NCBI RefSeq assembly: GCF_005863185.1
Contig: NZ_VBVZ01000001.1
Span: forward strand, 1-43,009
Direction: 5' to 3'
From: Pseudomonas edaphica
Lineage (GTDB): Bacteria > Pseudomonadota > Gammaproteobacteria > Pseudomonadales > Pseudomonadaceae
Length of the DNA: 43,009 bases
The stretch's first letter is position 1. The number at the start of each line of letters is the position of its first letter. The position numbers were made by a program, and so were the translations under genes. Shown here piece by piece: positions 23,939 through 33,004 of this stretch. The notes beneath the pieces are model-generated. The model saw only the letters and a program-made list of their open reading frames with translations, made no database searches and was not told the DNA's origin.

Positions 23939-26218
23939 ATGATGCTTTGGCACAAGGCCGAGAAACGCCAGCCCACTCATGCCCAGCGCTTGTTCCACGG
24001 CCTGGTGCGCGAGTGGTTGTGGATAGGTTTGCTGTTATTGCCAATGACGGCCTACCTCTCGTTGAGCCCGGGCCTGGCGCTGAACAACCCGCTGTATGAC
24101 AGCCTCAGGCGCCTGGCGCCGTTGCCGGTAGACCCGCGCATCGTGCTGGTGACCATTGACGATCCTAGCCTGAAAGAGTTGGGCCGCTGGCCCTGGCCGC
24201 GCAGTTTGCACGCCGACCTGATCGACCGCCTGAGCGCCGCGCAGCCAGCGGCCATCCTCTTCGATGTGATCTTCAGTGAGCCCGGTGTGCCTGCCAACGA
24301 CCGACGCCTGGCAGCCGCCGTGTGCAACGCCGGCAACGTGGTACTGCCGTTGCTGCGTGAGGAAGCGGCGAACTACAGCACGCCGGACGCGCAAATGTTG
24401 CCGCTGCTCAAGTGTGCTAAAGGTCTCGGGCATATCAATGTTGAAGCCGACAGTGACGGCGTGGTGCGCAGTCTGTTTATGCGTGAAGGCCCACCCGGTG
24501 ACACCACGCCGCAGTTGGCGTGGGTGGCCTATACATTGAGCGGCCAGGCCTCTGAGATGCCAGGAGAACCCCAGCAACCGATTAACCCGTCCTGGCACCG
24601 GGAGCACGCCATTCGGATCCCGTTCATCGCTGCCGACACCCGCTTTCCTACGGTCTCCTACGCCAGCGTTATACGCGGTGAGGTCGAACCTGAACGGCTG
24701 CGGGGTCGGCTTATTCTGGTAGGCGCCACTGCGTCCGGCATGGGCGATCGTTTCGTCACCCCACTCTCCTCGACTGTCGGCACCACGGCGGGTGTTGAGA
24801 TCCAGGCCAACGTGCTCAACGGCCTGCTGCAAGGGCGCAGCATCGTTGATCTACCCGGCGCGGTGTCGGCCTTGATGGCGACTGCCTGGGTGGCATTGTT
24901 ACTGGGCCTGTTGTTGTATCGCTCACGCTACGCGCTCTGGATGACCCTGGGCTGCATGGCCACCGCATTGCTCGGCGCGTGGGTGTTGCTGCGCCAGGGC
25001 CACTGGTGGTCACCGGCCGCGTGCCTGATTGGTTTGCTGCTCAGCTACCTGATATGGAATTGGCGGCGCCTCAGCGTGATCCTGGCCTACTTCGGCTGGG
25101 AGCTTGCGCGGCTGGATAACGAACCCAAAGTACTGCCCGAGCGTCGTCGAGCGCCCGCGAGCAAGGGCGATGTGCTGCAAGCGCGGATCTTTGCCCTGGA
25201 ACAAGCGGTAAGCCGTACACGCGATACCCGGCGGTTTATGGCCGACGGTCTGGAGTGCCTGCCGGTGGCCACGCTGATTACCGACCCCAAAGGCAGCATC
25301 CTGCTGGCCAACCGGATTGCACGTGAGGTGTTCAGTAATGAGTTGGTCAACCAAAACCTCCTCGAACAACTCGGCGACCTGGGTTATCCGCCGCTGCACA
25401 ATGGCGTGCGCCCTGCTCTCTCAGCGCTGGAACTCGTTGAGTTTCGCGACATCCATCAGCGCAGCCTGCGCATTGAGCTTGCCCCTTTGCTGCCGGCTGA
25501 AGGCGACGTCGCCCTCGGCTGGCTGATGAGCCTCACAGACTTGAGCAAAGAGCGCGAAGCGCAGCAGCACCGCGAAACCATGCTGCGCTTCCTGTCCCAT
25601 GACCTGCGTGCGCCACACTCGGCGATCCTGGCGCTGCTGGATGTGCATGGCGGTGAGTCGCCGGTGTTTGCTCAGATCGAGCAACAGGTCAGGCGCGCGC
25701 TGAGCCTGACTGAATCCTTCGTACAACTGGCCAAAGCTGAGGCCGATGGCTACCAGTTTCAGCCCACGCTGTTTGCCATGCTGGTTATGGATGCCTTCGA
25801 TCAAGTGGCGGTCATTGGCCAACTTAAAGGCATCCACCTGGTTCATGATCTGGACGAAGCCGATGAAGGCATGGTGTACGCCGATCAATCGCTGCTGACC
25901 CGAGCGTTGTTCAACGTGCTGGAGAATGCGATCAAGTATTCCCCTTCCGGTACTACCGTCACCTTGAGCCACGGCAGCGCGCAAGGATGGCTGGAATGCC
26001 GCATCAGCGATCAAGGACCCGGTATTGCGCCAGAGGATTTGCCCGAGCTATTCAGCCAATACCGACGCTTCGATTCGGCCCAAGGCAGTGAAGGTTTGGG
26101 GTTGGGGTTGACCATGGTCAAAGCTGTAGTGGAGCGCCATGGCGGTCGCATTCAATGTGAAAGCGAGGTGGGTAAGGGTTCGACTTTCAGCCTGCAACTG
26201 CCGTTACTCGAGGATTGA
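23939..26218 (+). CDS. CHASE2-domain sensor histidine kinase
   Basis: Inner-membrane sensor kinase of 759 residues. Order: cytoplasmic N-terminus, membrane helix (about 26-46), extracytoplasmic CHASE2 domain (about 47-300; VLVTIDDPSLKELGRWPWPR and LRGRLILVGATASGMGDRF), three closely spaced membrane helices (about 303-385), a PAS-like domain (about 430-525), a dimerisation/phosphoacceptor domain with His554 in FLSHDLRAPHSAILALLD, and a HATPase domain with Asn663 (N box), DQGPGIAPEDLPELF and GLGLGL. The signal is unknown. Linkage to a FecR-domain protein and a divergent OmpR-type regulator suggests a three-part signalling unit. ATG codons at 23939 and 23942 are both possible starts. Confidence 0.92.
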   Translation: MMLWHKAEKRQPTHAQRLFHGLVREWLWIGLLLLPMTAYLSLSPGLALNNPLYDSLRRLAPLPVDPRIVLVTIDDPSLKELGRWPWPRSLHADLIDRLSAAQPAAILFDVIFSEPGVPANDRRLAAAVCNAGNVVLPLLREEAANYSTPDAQMLPLLKCAKGLGHINVEADSDGVVRSLFMREGPPGDTTPQLAWVAYTLSGQASEMPGEPQQPINPSWHREHAIRIPFIAADTRFPTVSYASVIRGEVEPERLRGRLILVGATASGMGDRFVTPLSSTVGTTAGVEIQANVLNGLLQGRSIVDLPGAVSALMATAWVALLLGLLLYRSRYALWMTLGCMATALLGAWVLLRQGHWWSPAACLIGLLLSYLIWNWRRLSVILAYFGWELARLDNEPKVLPERRRAPASKGDVLQARIFALEQAVSRTRDTRRFMADGLECLPVATLITDPKGSILLANRIAREVFSNELVNQNLLEQLGDLGYPPLHNGVRPALSALELVEFRDIHQRSLRIELAPLLPAEGDVALGWLMSLTDLSKEREAQQHRETMLRFLSHDLRAPHSAILALLDVHGGESPVFAQIEQQVRRALSLTESFVQLAKAEADGYQFQPTLFAMLVMDAFDQVAVIGQLKGIHLVHDLDEADEGMVYADQSLLTRALFNVLENAIKYSPSGTTVTLSHGSAQGWLECRISDQGPGIAPEDLPELFSQYRRFDSAQGSEGLGLGLTMVKAVVERHGGRIQCESEVGKGSTFSLQLPLLED

Positions 26219-26242
26219 AAAACGTACTTTTTCACGGTGCAT

Positions 26243-26272
26243 AAAAAACCGGTCACAAGGACCGGTTTTTTT
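26243..26272 (+). terminator. Intrinsic terminator after the CHASE2 kinase
   Basis: ACCGGTC / GACCGGT with a 5-base loop, flanked by A6 and T7, lies 25 bases after the kinase stop. It closes the fecR-like/kinase transcript and, being symmetrical, may also act on the minus strand. Confidence 0.88.
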
Positions 26273-26399
26273 ATGCGGGAAAAACTTATGCACGTTTTTC
26301 GCGATTTTATGAGCTTTGGAAATATGTAAGTAAATCAGCTTGTTATGAGGCAAAAACACCATTTCGCCAACAAACCGTACACAGGTTATCCACAGATCA
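26273..26399. other. Spacer with a perfect DnaA box
   Basis: The spacer between the kinase terminator and the convergent acyltransferase gene is AT-rich for this genome (about 26280-26350). It carries a perfect TTATCCACA at 26386-26394, just beyond the acyltransferase stop codon. No gene or other clear motif is seen. Confidence 0.6.
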
Positions 26400-27170
26400 C
26401 TAAATCGCAGGTGTCTCGACTACAACCGGCTCTGGAGGCAGCGAACCCATGGCCCGTTGCTGCGCTTCATTCCACGCCTGTGCGCGGTCATTGAGTGCGG
26501 CAATGGCGCGTGGCCCTTCACCTTCGGCGTACATGGGCTCGCCAATGACCACAGTGATAGTGCCTTCACGCTTGGCCCACCCGGTCTTCGGCCAGAACTT
26601 GCCGGCGTTGTGCGCAATCGGCAGCACGGGCAGATGGGCGTTGACCGCTAATGCAGTACCGCCGCGCGAGAACTTGCCCACGGTGCCAAACGGCACACGC
26701 GTACCTTCCGGGAAGATCAGCACCCAAACACCATCCTTGAGCAGCTCGTCACCCTTCTTGGCCACGTGTTTGAGCGCCGCCTTGGGGTTGTCACGGTCGA
26801 TGGCGATCGGCCGCAGCATGGCCATCGCCCAGCCGAAGAACGGCACGTACAGCAGCTCACGCTTAAGCACTTGGCTCAGAGGCGAGAAGTACGCGGACAG
26901 GAAGAACGTTTCCCACGTGCTCTGGTGATTCGACAGAATCACGCAGGGCTGGTCCGGGACGTTTTCAGCGCCCTTGATCTCGAAACGGATGCCCAGGAAT
27001 ACCTTGGTCAGCCACAACGCACAGCGACACCAATAGACATTGATAAAGCGATAACGCGCCTTGAACGGCAGGAACGGCGCGATAAAAAAGCTCAGGGTGC
27101 ACCACAGAAACGAACTGGTGCCCAGCAGCAGGTAAAAGAAGAAGGTTCTGATGGCCTGCAAAATCGACAT
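26400..27170 (-). CDS. 1-acyl-sn-glycerol-3-phosphate acyltransferase (PlsC/LptA type)
   Basis: Membrane acyltransferase that transfers an acyl chain to lysophosphatidic acid in phospholipid synthesis. From the ATG at 27168-27170 it has 256 residues. An N-terminal membrane segment (AIRTFFFYLLLGTSSFLWC) precedes the catalytic NHQSTWE (HX4E form, residues 81-87) and FPEGTR (153-158). The frame stays open to 27296 over the end of gmhB, but that extension has no family support. Pseudomonads have several paralogues, so the exact acyl specificity is open. The same gene lies near gyrB in other pseudomonads. Confidence 0.9.
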   Translation of the reverse strand: MSILQAIRTFFFYLLLGTSSFLWCTLSFFIAPFLPFKARYRFINVYWCRCALWLTKVFLGIRFEIKGAENVPDQPCVILSNHQSTWETFFLSAYFSPLSQVLKRELLYVPFFGWAMAMLRPIAIDRDNPKAALKHVAKKGDELLKDGVWVLIFPEGTRVPFGTVGKFSRGGTALAVNAHLPVLPIAHNAGKFWPKTGWAKREGTITVVIGEPMYAEGEGPRAIAALNDRAQAWNEAQQRAMGSLPPEPVVVETPAI

Positions 27171-27252
27171 GGCAGCATTTACCGTTGCGGGACATGGCCC
27201 GCCTGCTAAAAGCACACTCCCGAGCAATCCTTGTTCAGGAAGTCGAGGGCGG

Positions 27253-27789
27253 CTAGTTGTTAATAAGTTCTGCGGCAACCGCCGCCAGATCGTCAAAAAT
27301 CAGAGTGCCTACCGGCAGGTTTTTCGCCTGGGTCTTTTCGCCTTTCCCGGTCTTAACCAAAACTGGCTGAGAGTCGACGGCTTTGGCCGCCTCCAGGTCA
27401 CCGAGGCTGTCCCCGACGAACCATAGCCCAGCTAACGGCACCTTGTAATGTTCTGCAATGGTTTTCAACATGCCAGGCTTGGGTTTGCGGCACTCGCAGC
27501 CCTCATCCGGCCCGTGGGGGCAGTACACCACCAGCCCCACCTCACCGCCCTGCTCGGTCACTAACGCGCGCAAACGCGCGTGCATGGCGTCCAGGGTGGC
27601 GATGTCGTAATAACCGCGGGCGATGCCGGACTGGTTGGTGGCGATGGCCACCGTCCAGCCGGCTTTGCTCAACTGCGCGATGGCCTCGATCGAGCCGGGC
27701 AGTGGAATCCATTCCGCCACCGACTTGATGTAAGCGTCGGAGTCGTAATTGATCACTCCGTCCCGATCGAGAATCAGCAGTTTCAACAT
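27253..27789 (-). CDS. gmhB: D-glycero-beta-D-manno-heptose-1,7-bisphosphate 7-phosphatase
   Basis: HAD-family phosphatase in ADP-heptose synthesis for the lipopolysaccharide inner core. The 178 residues show the DRD motif (Asp8, Asp10; LLILDRDGVINYD), TNQSGIARG and the zinc-binding loop CPHGPDEGCEC (Cys90, His92, Cys98, Cys100) that marks GmhB. It starts 2 bases after the glyS stop and is probably co-transcribed with glyQS. Confidence 0.94.
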   Translation of the reverse strand: MLKLLILDRDGVINYDSDAYIKSVAEWIPLPGSIEAIAQLSKAGWTVAIATNQSGIARGYYDIATLDAMHARLRALVTEQGGEVGLVVYCPHGPDEGCECRKPKPGMLKTIAEHYKVPLAGLWFVGDSLGDLEAAKAVDSQPVLVKTGKGEKTQAKNLPVGTLIFDDLAAVAAELINN

Positions 27790-27791
27790 GG

Positions 27792-29846
27792 TCAGCCCAG
27801 TACAGAAATGTCAGCGATGTTGATGAACAAGCCGCGCAGGCGTGCCAGCATGGCGTAGCGGTTTTTCCGCACACCAGCATCTTCGGCATTGATCATCACC
27901 GCTTCAAAGAACGCATCCACCGGCTCACGCAAGGTGGCCAGGCGCGCCAGTGCTTCGGCGTAATTGCGTTCGGCGAGCAGCGGCTTCACCGCGTTTTCCG
28001 CTTTGGCGATGGCCGAGTTCAACGAAAACTCCTTGGCATCGGCAAACAGGCCAGGGTCGACTTCGGCACTGCCGAGGTTGTCGGCCTTGCTCAGCAGGTT
28101 CGACACACGCTTGTTCACGGCGGCCAGGGCATCGGCTTCCGGCAGCTTGCGGAAGGCTTGCACGGCCTGTACGCGCTGATCGAAGTCCAATGCCGAGCCC
28201 GGTTGCAGGGCACGTACCGACAGGTAGACGGAAACGTCCACGCCTTCGTCTTCATAACGCGCACGCAGGCGGTCGAACACAAACTCCAGCACTTGCTCGG
28301 CCAACCCGGCTTGCTTGACCTTGGCGCCAAACTGGCCGACTGCAAACACCACGGCCTGGGTCAGGTCGAGGTCGAGCTTTTTGTCGATCAGGATACGCAG
28401 CACGCCCAGGGCCGCACGGCGCAGGGCATACGGGTCTTTGCTGCCGGTAGGCAACATGCCGATACCGAAGATGCCGACGAGGGTGTCCAGCTTGTCGGCG
28501 ATGGCCACGGCCGCACCGGTCAGGGTGCTCGGCAGCTCAGCGCCAGCGCCGCGCGGCATGTACTGCTCGTTCAGAGCCAGGGCCACATCGTCCGGTTCGC
28601 TGTCGTTGAGGGCGTAGTAGTAACCGGCGACGCCTTGCATCTCCGGGAACTCGCCGACCATTTCGGTGGCCAGGTCGCACTTGGACAGCAAGCCAGCGCG
28701 GGCTGCCCAGGCAGCGTCACCGCCAATGCGTGGGGCAATGTAGGCGGCCAGCTTGGAAACGCGCACGGCCTTGTCGTAGACGCTGCCGAGTTTTTCCTGG
28801 AACACCACGTTTTGCAGGCGCAGGTTGAAGTCTTCGAGCTTCTGCTTCTTGTCTTGCTTGAAGAAGAACTCGGCGTCAGTCAGGCGCGGGCGCACGACTT
28901 TCTCGTTACCGGCGATGATCTGCTGCGGGTCTTTGCTTTCGATGTTGGCCACGGTGATAAAACGCGGCAGCAGCTTACCGTCCACATCCAGCAGGCAGAA
29001 ATACTTCTGGTTGTCCTGCATGGTGGTGATCAGCGCTTCTTGCGGCACGTCGAGGAAACGCTCCTCGAACGAGCACACCAGCGGCACCGGCCATTCAACC
29101 AGCGCGGTCACTTCGTCGAGCAGGCTTGGCGGCACGATGGCGGTGCCTTCCTGCAGGCGGGCCAGCTCTTCGGTGCGCTTGCTGATCAGCTCGCGACGCT
29201 CGTTGGCATCGGCCAACACGTAAGCGGCACGCAGGTCGGCGGCGTAGTTGGCCGGCGAGGTGATGCGCACGGCTTCTGGATGGTGGAAGCGGTGACCACG
29301 GGAATCACGGCCAGCCTTCTGGGCGAGGATCGTGCAGTCGATGACTTGGTCGCCGAGCAACATCACCAGCCACTGAGTTGGGCGCACGAACTCTTCCTTG
29401 CGAGCACCCCAGCGCATGCGCTTGGGAATAGGCAAGTCGTTCAGGGAGTCTTCAACGATGGTCGGCAACAGGCTTGCCGTTGGCTTGCCGGTGATGACCT
29501 GGCTGAAACGCAGTTTCGGGCCGCTCTGGTCGATCTCGCTCAGCTCGACGCCACACTTCTTGGCAAAACCAAGGGCGGCTTGAGTCGGATTGCCTTCAGC
29601 ATCAAAAGCCGCCTGGCGCGGTGGGCCGTCGAGGTTGATGCTGCGGTCCGGCTGCTGGGTTTCCAGCGCGGTCAGCAACACCGCCAGGCGACGTGGCGCG
29701 GCGTAGACTTTTTTCGCGGCGAACTTCAGGCCAGCGCTGTGCAGGCCTTTTTCGATACCGGCCAGGAACGCATCGGCCAGGGTGTTCAGTGCCTTGGGTG
29801 GCAGCTCTTCGGTGCCCAGTTCAACCAGGAAATCTTGAGCACTCAT
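27792..29846 (-). CDS. glyS: Glycyl-tRNA synthetase beta subunit
   Basis: Beta subunit of the alpha2beta2 bacterial glycyl-tRNA synthetase, needed for tRNA recognition and activity. The 684 residues begin [20 protein letters not shown], the conserved N-terminus, and an HD-like region and anticodon-binding-like C-terminal domain follow. Its start overlaps the glyQ stop by 4 bases (ATGA), indicating translational coupling. It is transcribed against the direction of replication from the origin at about 15.4 kb. Confidence 0.97.
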   Translation of the reverse strand: MSAQDFLVELGTEELPPKALNTLADAFLAGIEKGLHSAGLKFAAKKVYAAPRRLAVLLTALETQQPDRSINLDGPPRQAAFDAEGNPTQAALGFAKKCGVELSEIDQSGPKLRFSQVITGKPTASLLPTIVEDSLNDLPIPKRMRWGARKEEFVRPTQWLVMLLGDQVIDCTILAQKAGRDSRGHRFHHPEAVRITSPANYAADLRAAYVLADANERRELISKRTEELARLQEGTAIVPPSLLDEVTALVEWPVPLVCSFEERFLDVPQEALITTMQDNQKYFCLLDVDGKLLPRFITVANIESKDPQQIIAGNEKVVRPRLTDAEFFFKQDKKQKLEDFNLRLQNVVFQEKLGSVYDKAVRVSKLAAYIAPRIGGDAAWAARAGLLSKCDLATEMVGEFPEMQGVAGYYYALNDSEPDDVALALNEQYMPRGAGAELPSTLTGAAVAIADKLDTLVGIFGIGMLPTGSKDPYALRRAALGVLRILIDKKLDLDLTQAVVFAVGQFGAKVKQAGLAEQVLEFVFDRLRARYEDEGVDVSVYLSVRALQPGSALDFDQRVQAVQAFRKLPEADALAAVNKRVSNLLSKADNLGSAEVDPGLFADAKEFSLNSAIAKAENAVKPLLAERNYAEALARLATLREPVDAFFEAVMINAEDAGVRKNRYAMLARLRGLFINIADISVLG

Positions 29847-30796
29847 TGTGCAGCCTCCAGCTTAGCCAACACTTCATCACGCAGGTCCGGGGTTGCCATC
29901 GGGAAGCCCAGCTTGGCGCGAGCCAGCAGGTAGGCTTGGGCGACGGAACGCGCCAGGGTGCGTACACGCAGGATGTATTGCTGGCGCGCGGTCACCGAGA
30001 TGGCACGGCGGGCGTCCAGCAGGTTGAAGGTATGGGAAGCCTTCAACACCATTTCATAGCTCGGCAACGGCAGCGGCTGGTCGAGTTCGATCAGGCGCTT
30101 GGCTTCGCTTTCATAGAAGTCGAACAGTTCGAACAGCTTGTCGACGTTGGCGTGTTCGAAGTTGTAAGTGGATTGCTCCACTTCGTTCTGGTGGAACACG
30201 TCGCCGTAGGTGACTTTGCCGAACGGGCCGTCAGCCCACACCAGGTCGTAGACCGAATCCACGCCTTGCAGGTACATGGCCAGGCGCTCGAGACCGTAGG
30301 TGATCTCGCCGGTCACCGGGTAGCACTCGATGCCGCCGGCTTGCTGGAAGTACGTGAACTGCGTCACTTCCATGCCATTGAGCCAGACTTCCCAGCCCAG
30401 GCCCCAGGCGCCCAAAGTTGGCGATTCCCAGTTGTCTTCGACGAAACGGATGTCGTGCACCAGTGGGTCCAGGCCGACATGTTTCAGCGAGCCCAGGTAC
30501 AGCTCCTGGAAGTTATCCGGGTTCGGCTTCAATACCACCTGGAACTGGTAGTAGTGCTGCAGACGGTTCGGGTTTTCGCCGTAGCGGCCGTCAGTCGGGC
30601 GACGACTGGGCTGCACATAAGCGGCGTTCCAGGTTTCCGGGCCGATGGCCCGCAGGAATGTAGCGGTGTGGAAAGTGCCGGCGCCTACTTCCATATCGTA
30701 GGGCTGAAGTACCACACAACCTTGCTCGGCCCAGTATTGCTGGAGGGCGAGGATCAAGTCTTGGAAGGTACGCACGGCTGGCGTAGGCTGGCTCAC
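29843..30796 (-). CDS. glyQ: Glycyl-tRNA synthetase alpha subunit (GTG start)
   Basis: Catalytic alpha subunit, which forms glycyl-adenylate. I chose the GTG at 30794-30796, giving 317 residues beginning (M)[20 protein letters not shown], because the family starts here and CAGG lies 8 bases upstream. A GTG three codons earlier (30805) is possible. Motifs such as [20 protein letters not shown] are intact. A minus-strand TATACT at 30837-30842 may be the promoter -10, but no good -35 is seen. Confidence 0.96.
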   Translation of the reverse strand: MSQPTPAVRTFQDLILALQQYWAEQGCVVLQPYDMEVGAGTFHTATFLRAIGPETWNAAYVQPSRRPTDGRYGENPNRLQHYYQFQVVLKPNPDNFQELYLGSLKHVGLDPLVHDIRFVEDNWESPTLGAWGLGWEVWLNGMEVTQFTYFQQAGGIECYPVTGEITYGLERLAMYLQGVDSVYDLVWADGPFGKVTYGDVFHQNEVEQSTYNFEHANVDKLFELFDFYESEAKRLIELDQPLPLPSYEMVLKASHTFNLLDARRAISVTARQQYILRVRTLARSVAQAYLLARAKLGFPMATPDLRDEVLAKLEAAQ

Positions 30797-30877
30797 GAAA
30801 TTCACCTGTTACTTGGGCTGCGATTTAAAGAGCGGGAGTATACCCGATTCGGCCCTGCCACCACTCCCTGGAGCCTT

Positions 30878-31435
30878 ATGCCACGCTGCTTTTGGTGTTC
30901 TGAAGATCCGCTGTACATGGCTTATCACGATCAGGAGTGGGGAACGCCGCTGCGCGATGCGCAGGGTTTGTTCGAGTTGCTTTTGCTCGAAGGGTTCCAG
31001 GCGGGCCTGTCCTGGATCACCGTTTTACGCAAACGCGAGCATTATCGAAAGGTCTTGTTCGGCTTTGATGCGCAGCGTTTGGCCAGGCTGACCGATGCTG
31101 AAATCGAAGCACTGATGCTCGATCCAGGCATCGTGCGTAACCGCCTAAAGCTCAACGCCACCCGCCGCAACGCCGCCGCCTGGCTGGCGCTGGAAGATCC
31201 GGTGGGGTTGCTCTGGTCCTTTGTTGGCGGCGTGCCCAAGGTCAATCACTTTACCGATCGCAGCCAAGTCCCGGCGATTACCCCCGAGGCTGAAGCCATG
31301 AGTAAAGCGTTGAAAAAAGCCGGTTTCACCTTCGTCGGCCCGACCATCTGCTACGCGTTCATGCAGGCCTCGGGAATGGTCATGGACCACACTCAGGACT
31401 GCGACCGTTACGCGGACTTGGCCAACGCCGGTTAG
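30878..31435 (+). CDS. tag: DNA-3-methyladenine glycosylase I
   Basis: Base-excision repair enzyme that removes 3-methyladenine from alkylated DNA. From the ATG at 30878-30880 it has 185 residues. The zinc-binding residues of the family are present: Cys4, His17, His171 and Cys175. The open frame extends far upstream antisense to glyQ and glyS, but that part is a shadow. GGAG lies just before the chosen start. It is divergent from glyQ. Confidence 0.95.
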   Translation: MPRCFWCSEDPLYMAYHDQEWGTPLRDAQGLFELLLLEGFQAGLSWITVLRKREHYRKVLFGFDAQRLARLTDAEIEALMLDPGIVRNRLKLNATRRNAAAWLALEDPVGLLWSFVGGVPKVNHFTDRSQVPAITPEAEAMSKALKKAGFTFVGPTICYAFMQASGMVMDHTQDCDRYADLANAG

Positions 31436-31475
31436 AATGCCCGCTTTGCGCACCACACACGATCAGGAGTGACCT

Positions 31476-32363
31476 GTGGAAAAGTTTAAAGGCGCCTTGC
31501 TGGTAGGCGCTCTTCGGTTGTTTGCCCTGCTGCCCTGGCGCGCTGTACAGGCCGTCGGCACGGCGATTGGCTGGATCATGTGGAAAACCCCCAACCGCTC
31601 CCGCGACACGGTGCGGATCAACCTCTCCAAATGCTTCCCGGACATGGACCCGGCCGCCCGCGAGCGTCTGGTGGGCCAAAGCCTGATGGACATCGGCAAG
31701 TCGCTGACCGAAAGCGCCTGCGCCTGGATCTGGCCGGCACAGCGTTCCATCGACCTGGTGCGCGAAGTCGAAGGCCTGGAAGTGCTGCATGAGGCATTGG
31801 CCTCGGGCAAAGGCGTGGTTGGTATCACCAGCCACCTGGGCAACTGGGAAGTGTTGAACCACTTCTATTGCAACCAGTGCAAACCGATCATTTTCTACCG
31901 CCCGCCCAAGCTCAAGGCGGTGGATGAGTTGCTGCAAAAACAGCGGGTGCAGTTGGGTAACCGCGTGGCGGCGTCCACCAAGGAAGGCATCCTCAGTGTG
32001 ATCAAGGAAGTGCGCAAAGGTGGTCAGGTGGGTATTCCGGCTGACCCGGAGCCGGCGGAATCTGCGGGCATCTTCGTGCCGTTTTTCGCCACCCAGGCGC
32101 TGACCAGCAAGTTTGTGCCGAACATGCTCGCAGGCCACAAGGCTGTTGGCGTGTTCCTGCATGCCCTGAGGCTGCCGGACGGTTCGGGTTACAAAGTGAT
32201 TCTGGAAGCAGCGCCGGAAGATATGTACAGCACCGACACGGCTACCTCCTGCGCGGCGATGAGCAAGGTGGTGGAGCGTTATGTCGGCGCCTACCCGAGC
32301 CAGTACATGTGGAGCATGAAGCGCTTCAAGAAACGCCCGCCGGGTGAAGAGCGCTGGTACTGA
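31476..32363 (+). CDS. Lipid A biosynthesis acyltransferase (LpxL/HtrB type, GTG start)
   Basis: Inner-membrane acyltransferase of 295 residues, expected to add a secondary acyl chain to lipid A. The catalytic HX4E is His120-Glu125 in ITSHLGNWEVLN, and an N-terminal hydrophobic segment (LLVGALRLFALLPW) anchors it. The GTG at 31476-31478 has AGGAG upstream, and 40 bases separate it from tag. A homologue lies in the same place in P. aeruginosa, where it is annotated as a lauroyltransferase (from memory). Which lipid A position it acylates cannot be told here. Confidence 0.88.
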   Translation: MEKFKGALLVGALRLFALLPWRAVQAVGTAIGWIMWKTPNRSRDTVRINLSKCFPDMDPAARERLVGQSLMDIGKSLTESACAWIWPAQRSIDLVREVEGLEVLHEALASGKGVVGITSHLGNWEVLNHFYCNQCKPIIFYRPPKLKAVDELLQKQRVQLGNRVAASTKEGILSVIKEVRKGGQVGIPADPEPAESAGIFVPFFATQALTSKFVPNMLAGHKAVGVFLHALRLPDGSGYKVILEAAPEDMYSTDTATSCAAMSKVVERYVGAYPSQYMWSMKRFKKRPPGEERWY

Positions 32364-32369
32364 CCACGT

Positions 32370-32482
32370 GATCGTTCCCACGCTCCGCGTGGGAACGCCG
32401 CCTGTGACGCTCCGCGTCACGGTTTTAAGGGCAGGCGCAGAGCGCCCAGGGCTGCATTCCCACGCAGAGCGTGGGAACGATC
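32370..32482. repeat. Multi-hairpin palindromic intergenic repeat
   Basis: A 113-base element whose ends are inverted copies: GATCGTTCCCACGC at the left (from 32370) and GCGTGGGAACGATC at the right (to 32482). Each end is also a hairpin by itself, and two more palindromes lie inside (GTGACGCTCCGCGTCAC at 32404-32420; GGCGCAGAGCGCC at 32434-32446). It has no coding capacity. It resembles a dispersed, MITE-like repeat I have seen in P. fluorescens-group genomes, but I cannot name the family with certainty. It may also terminate the acyltransferase transcript. Confidence 0.75.
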
Positions 32483-32517
32483 ATAAACTCGGTTTTTCAG
32501 CCATACCGAGGTGATGC

Positions 32518-32543
32518 TATCGCAGGCAAGCCAGCTCCCACAG
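32518..32543. repeat. Single REP element
   Basis: A stretch reading TATCGCAGGCAAGCCAGCTC and continuing CCACAG is the REP consensus also seen at the right end of the window (42930-43009). It is a single copy without a nearby inverted partner and lies just beyond the TPR gene stop codon. Confidence 0.75.
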
Positions 32544-32551
32544 GGATCAAT

Positions 32552-32863
32552 TCAGGCCAGGCGATCGAGTTTCTTCAGGAACACCGTCATCTCTTTTTCA
32601 GCCTGTTTGTCGCCATGTGCCAGGGCTGCTTCTATGCCCTTTTCCCACGCTAACCGTGCTGCAGCGTTATCACCCTGCCCTTGCTGAGCCTTGCCCAACA
32701 GCTTCCACGCCGCCGAATACTTCGGGTCGAACTCGACGCATTTCTGCAAATGCTCGGCCGCCTTGGCGTTGTCCTTCAAGTCCAGATAACCCTTACCCAA
32801 GCCAAAGCGCAGCAATGAATTATCCACACCCTTGGCGAGCATTTTTTCCAGGGATTCGAGCAT
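32552..32863 (-). CDS. Small TPR-repeat protein
   Basis: Cytoplasmic protein of 103 residues with about two tetratricopeptide repeats (for example NSLLRFGLGKGYLDLKDNAK and YSAAWKLLGKAQQGQGDNAA). TPRs mediate protein contacts, and I see no catalytic domain or signal peptide. The ATG is at 32861-32863. Homologues are found beside trkA in other pseudomonads as conserved hypotheticals. It is flanked on both sides by repeats, and a perfect DnaA box lies inside it (32820-32828). Confidence 0.85.
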   Translation of the reverse strand: MLESLEKMLAKGVDNSLLRFGLGKGYLDLKDNAKAAEHLQKCVEFDPKYSAAWKLLGKAQQGQGDNAAARLAWEKGIEAALAHGDKQAEKEMTVFLKKLDRLA

Positions 32864-32892
32864 TTATTATCACCTTGAGCGAAAAAAGGCTG

Positions 32893-32990
32893 TTGTGGCG
32901 AGGGAGCTTGCTCCCGTTGGATTGCGCAGCAGTCCCCCAACATTTTGCGAGCGCTTCGCACTCGAGCGGGAGCAAGCTCCCTCGCCACAA
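32893..32990. repeat. REPIN (inverted REP pair)
   Basis: TTGTGGCGAGGGAGCTTGCT and its reverse complement flank a 50-base spacer that contains a smaller palindrome (GCGAGCGCTTCGC). The arrangement is the REP doublet known from P. fluorescens, here of a different sequence family from the REPs at 32518, 39934 and 42930. It lies between trkA and the TPR gene. Confidence 0.85.
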
Positions 32991-33004
32991 TGAAATATTC
33001 CTGC

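Noticed and set aside
25589-25630. Unusual kinase H box (HDLRAPHSAI instead of HDLRTPLT-)
   Set aside because: From memory, CHASE2 histidine kinases often have variants such as HDLRSPQASI, so this is within the subfamily rather than a lost motif.
28158-29933. 591-codon plus-strand open frame
   Set aside because: Antisense to glyS, which is complete and in family alignment. No ribosome site or domain.
29693-30877. Upstream extension of the tag frame
   Set aside because: It would add 395 residues antisense to glyS and glyQ. The Tag family starts at MPRCFWC, where a ribosome site is present.
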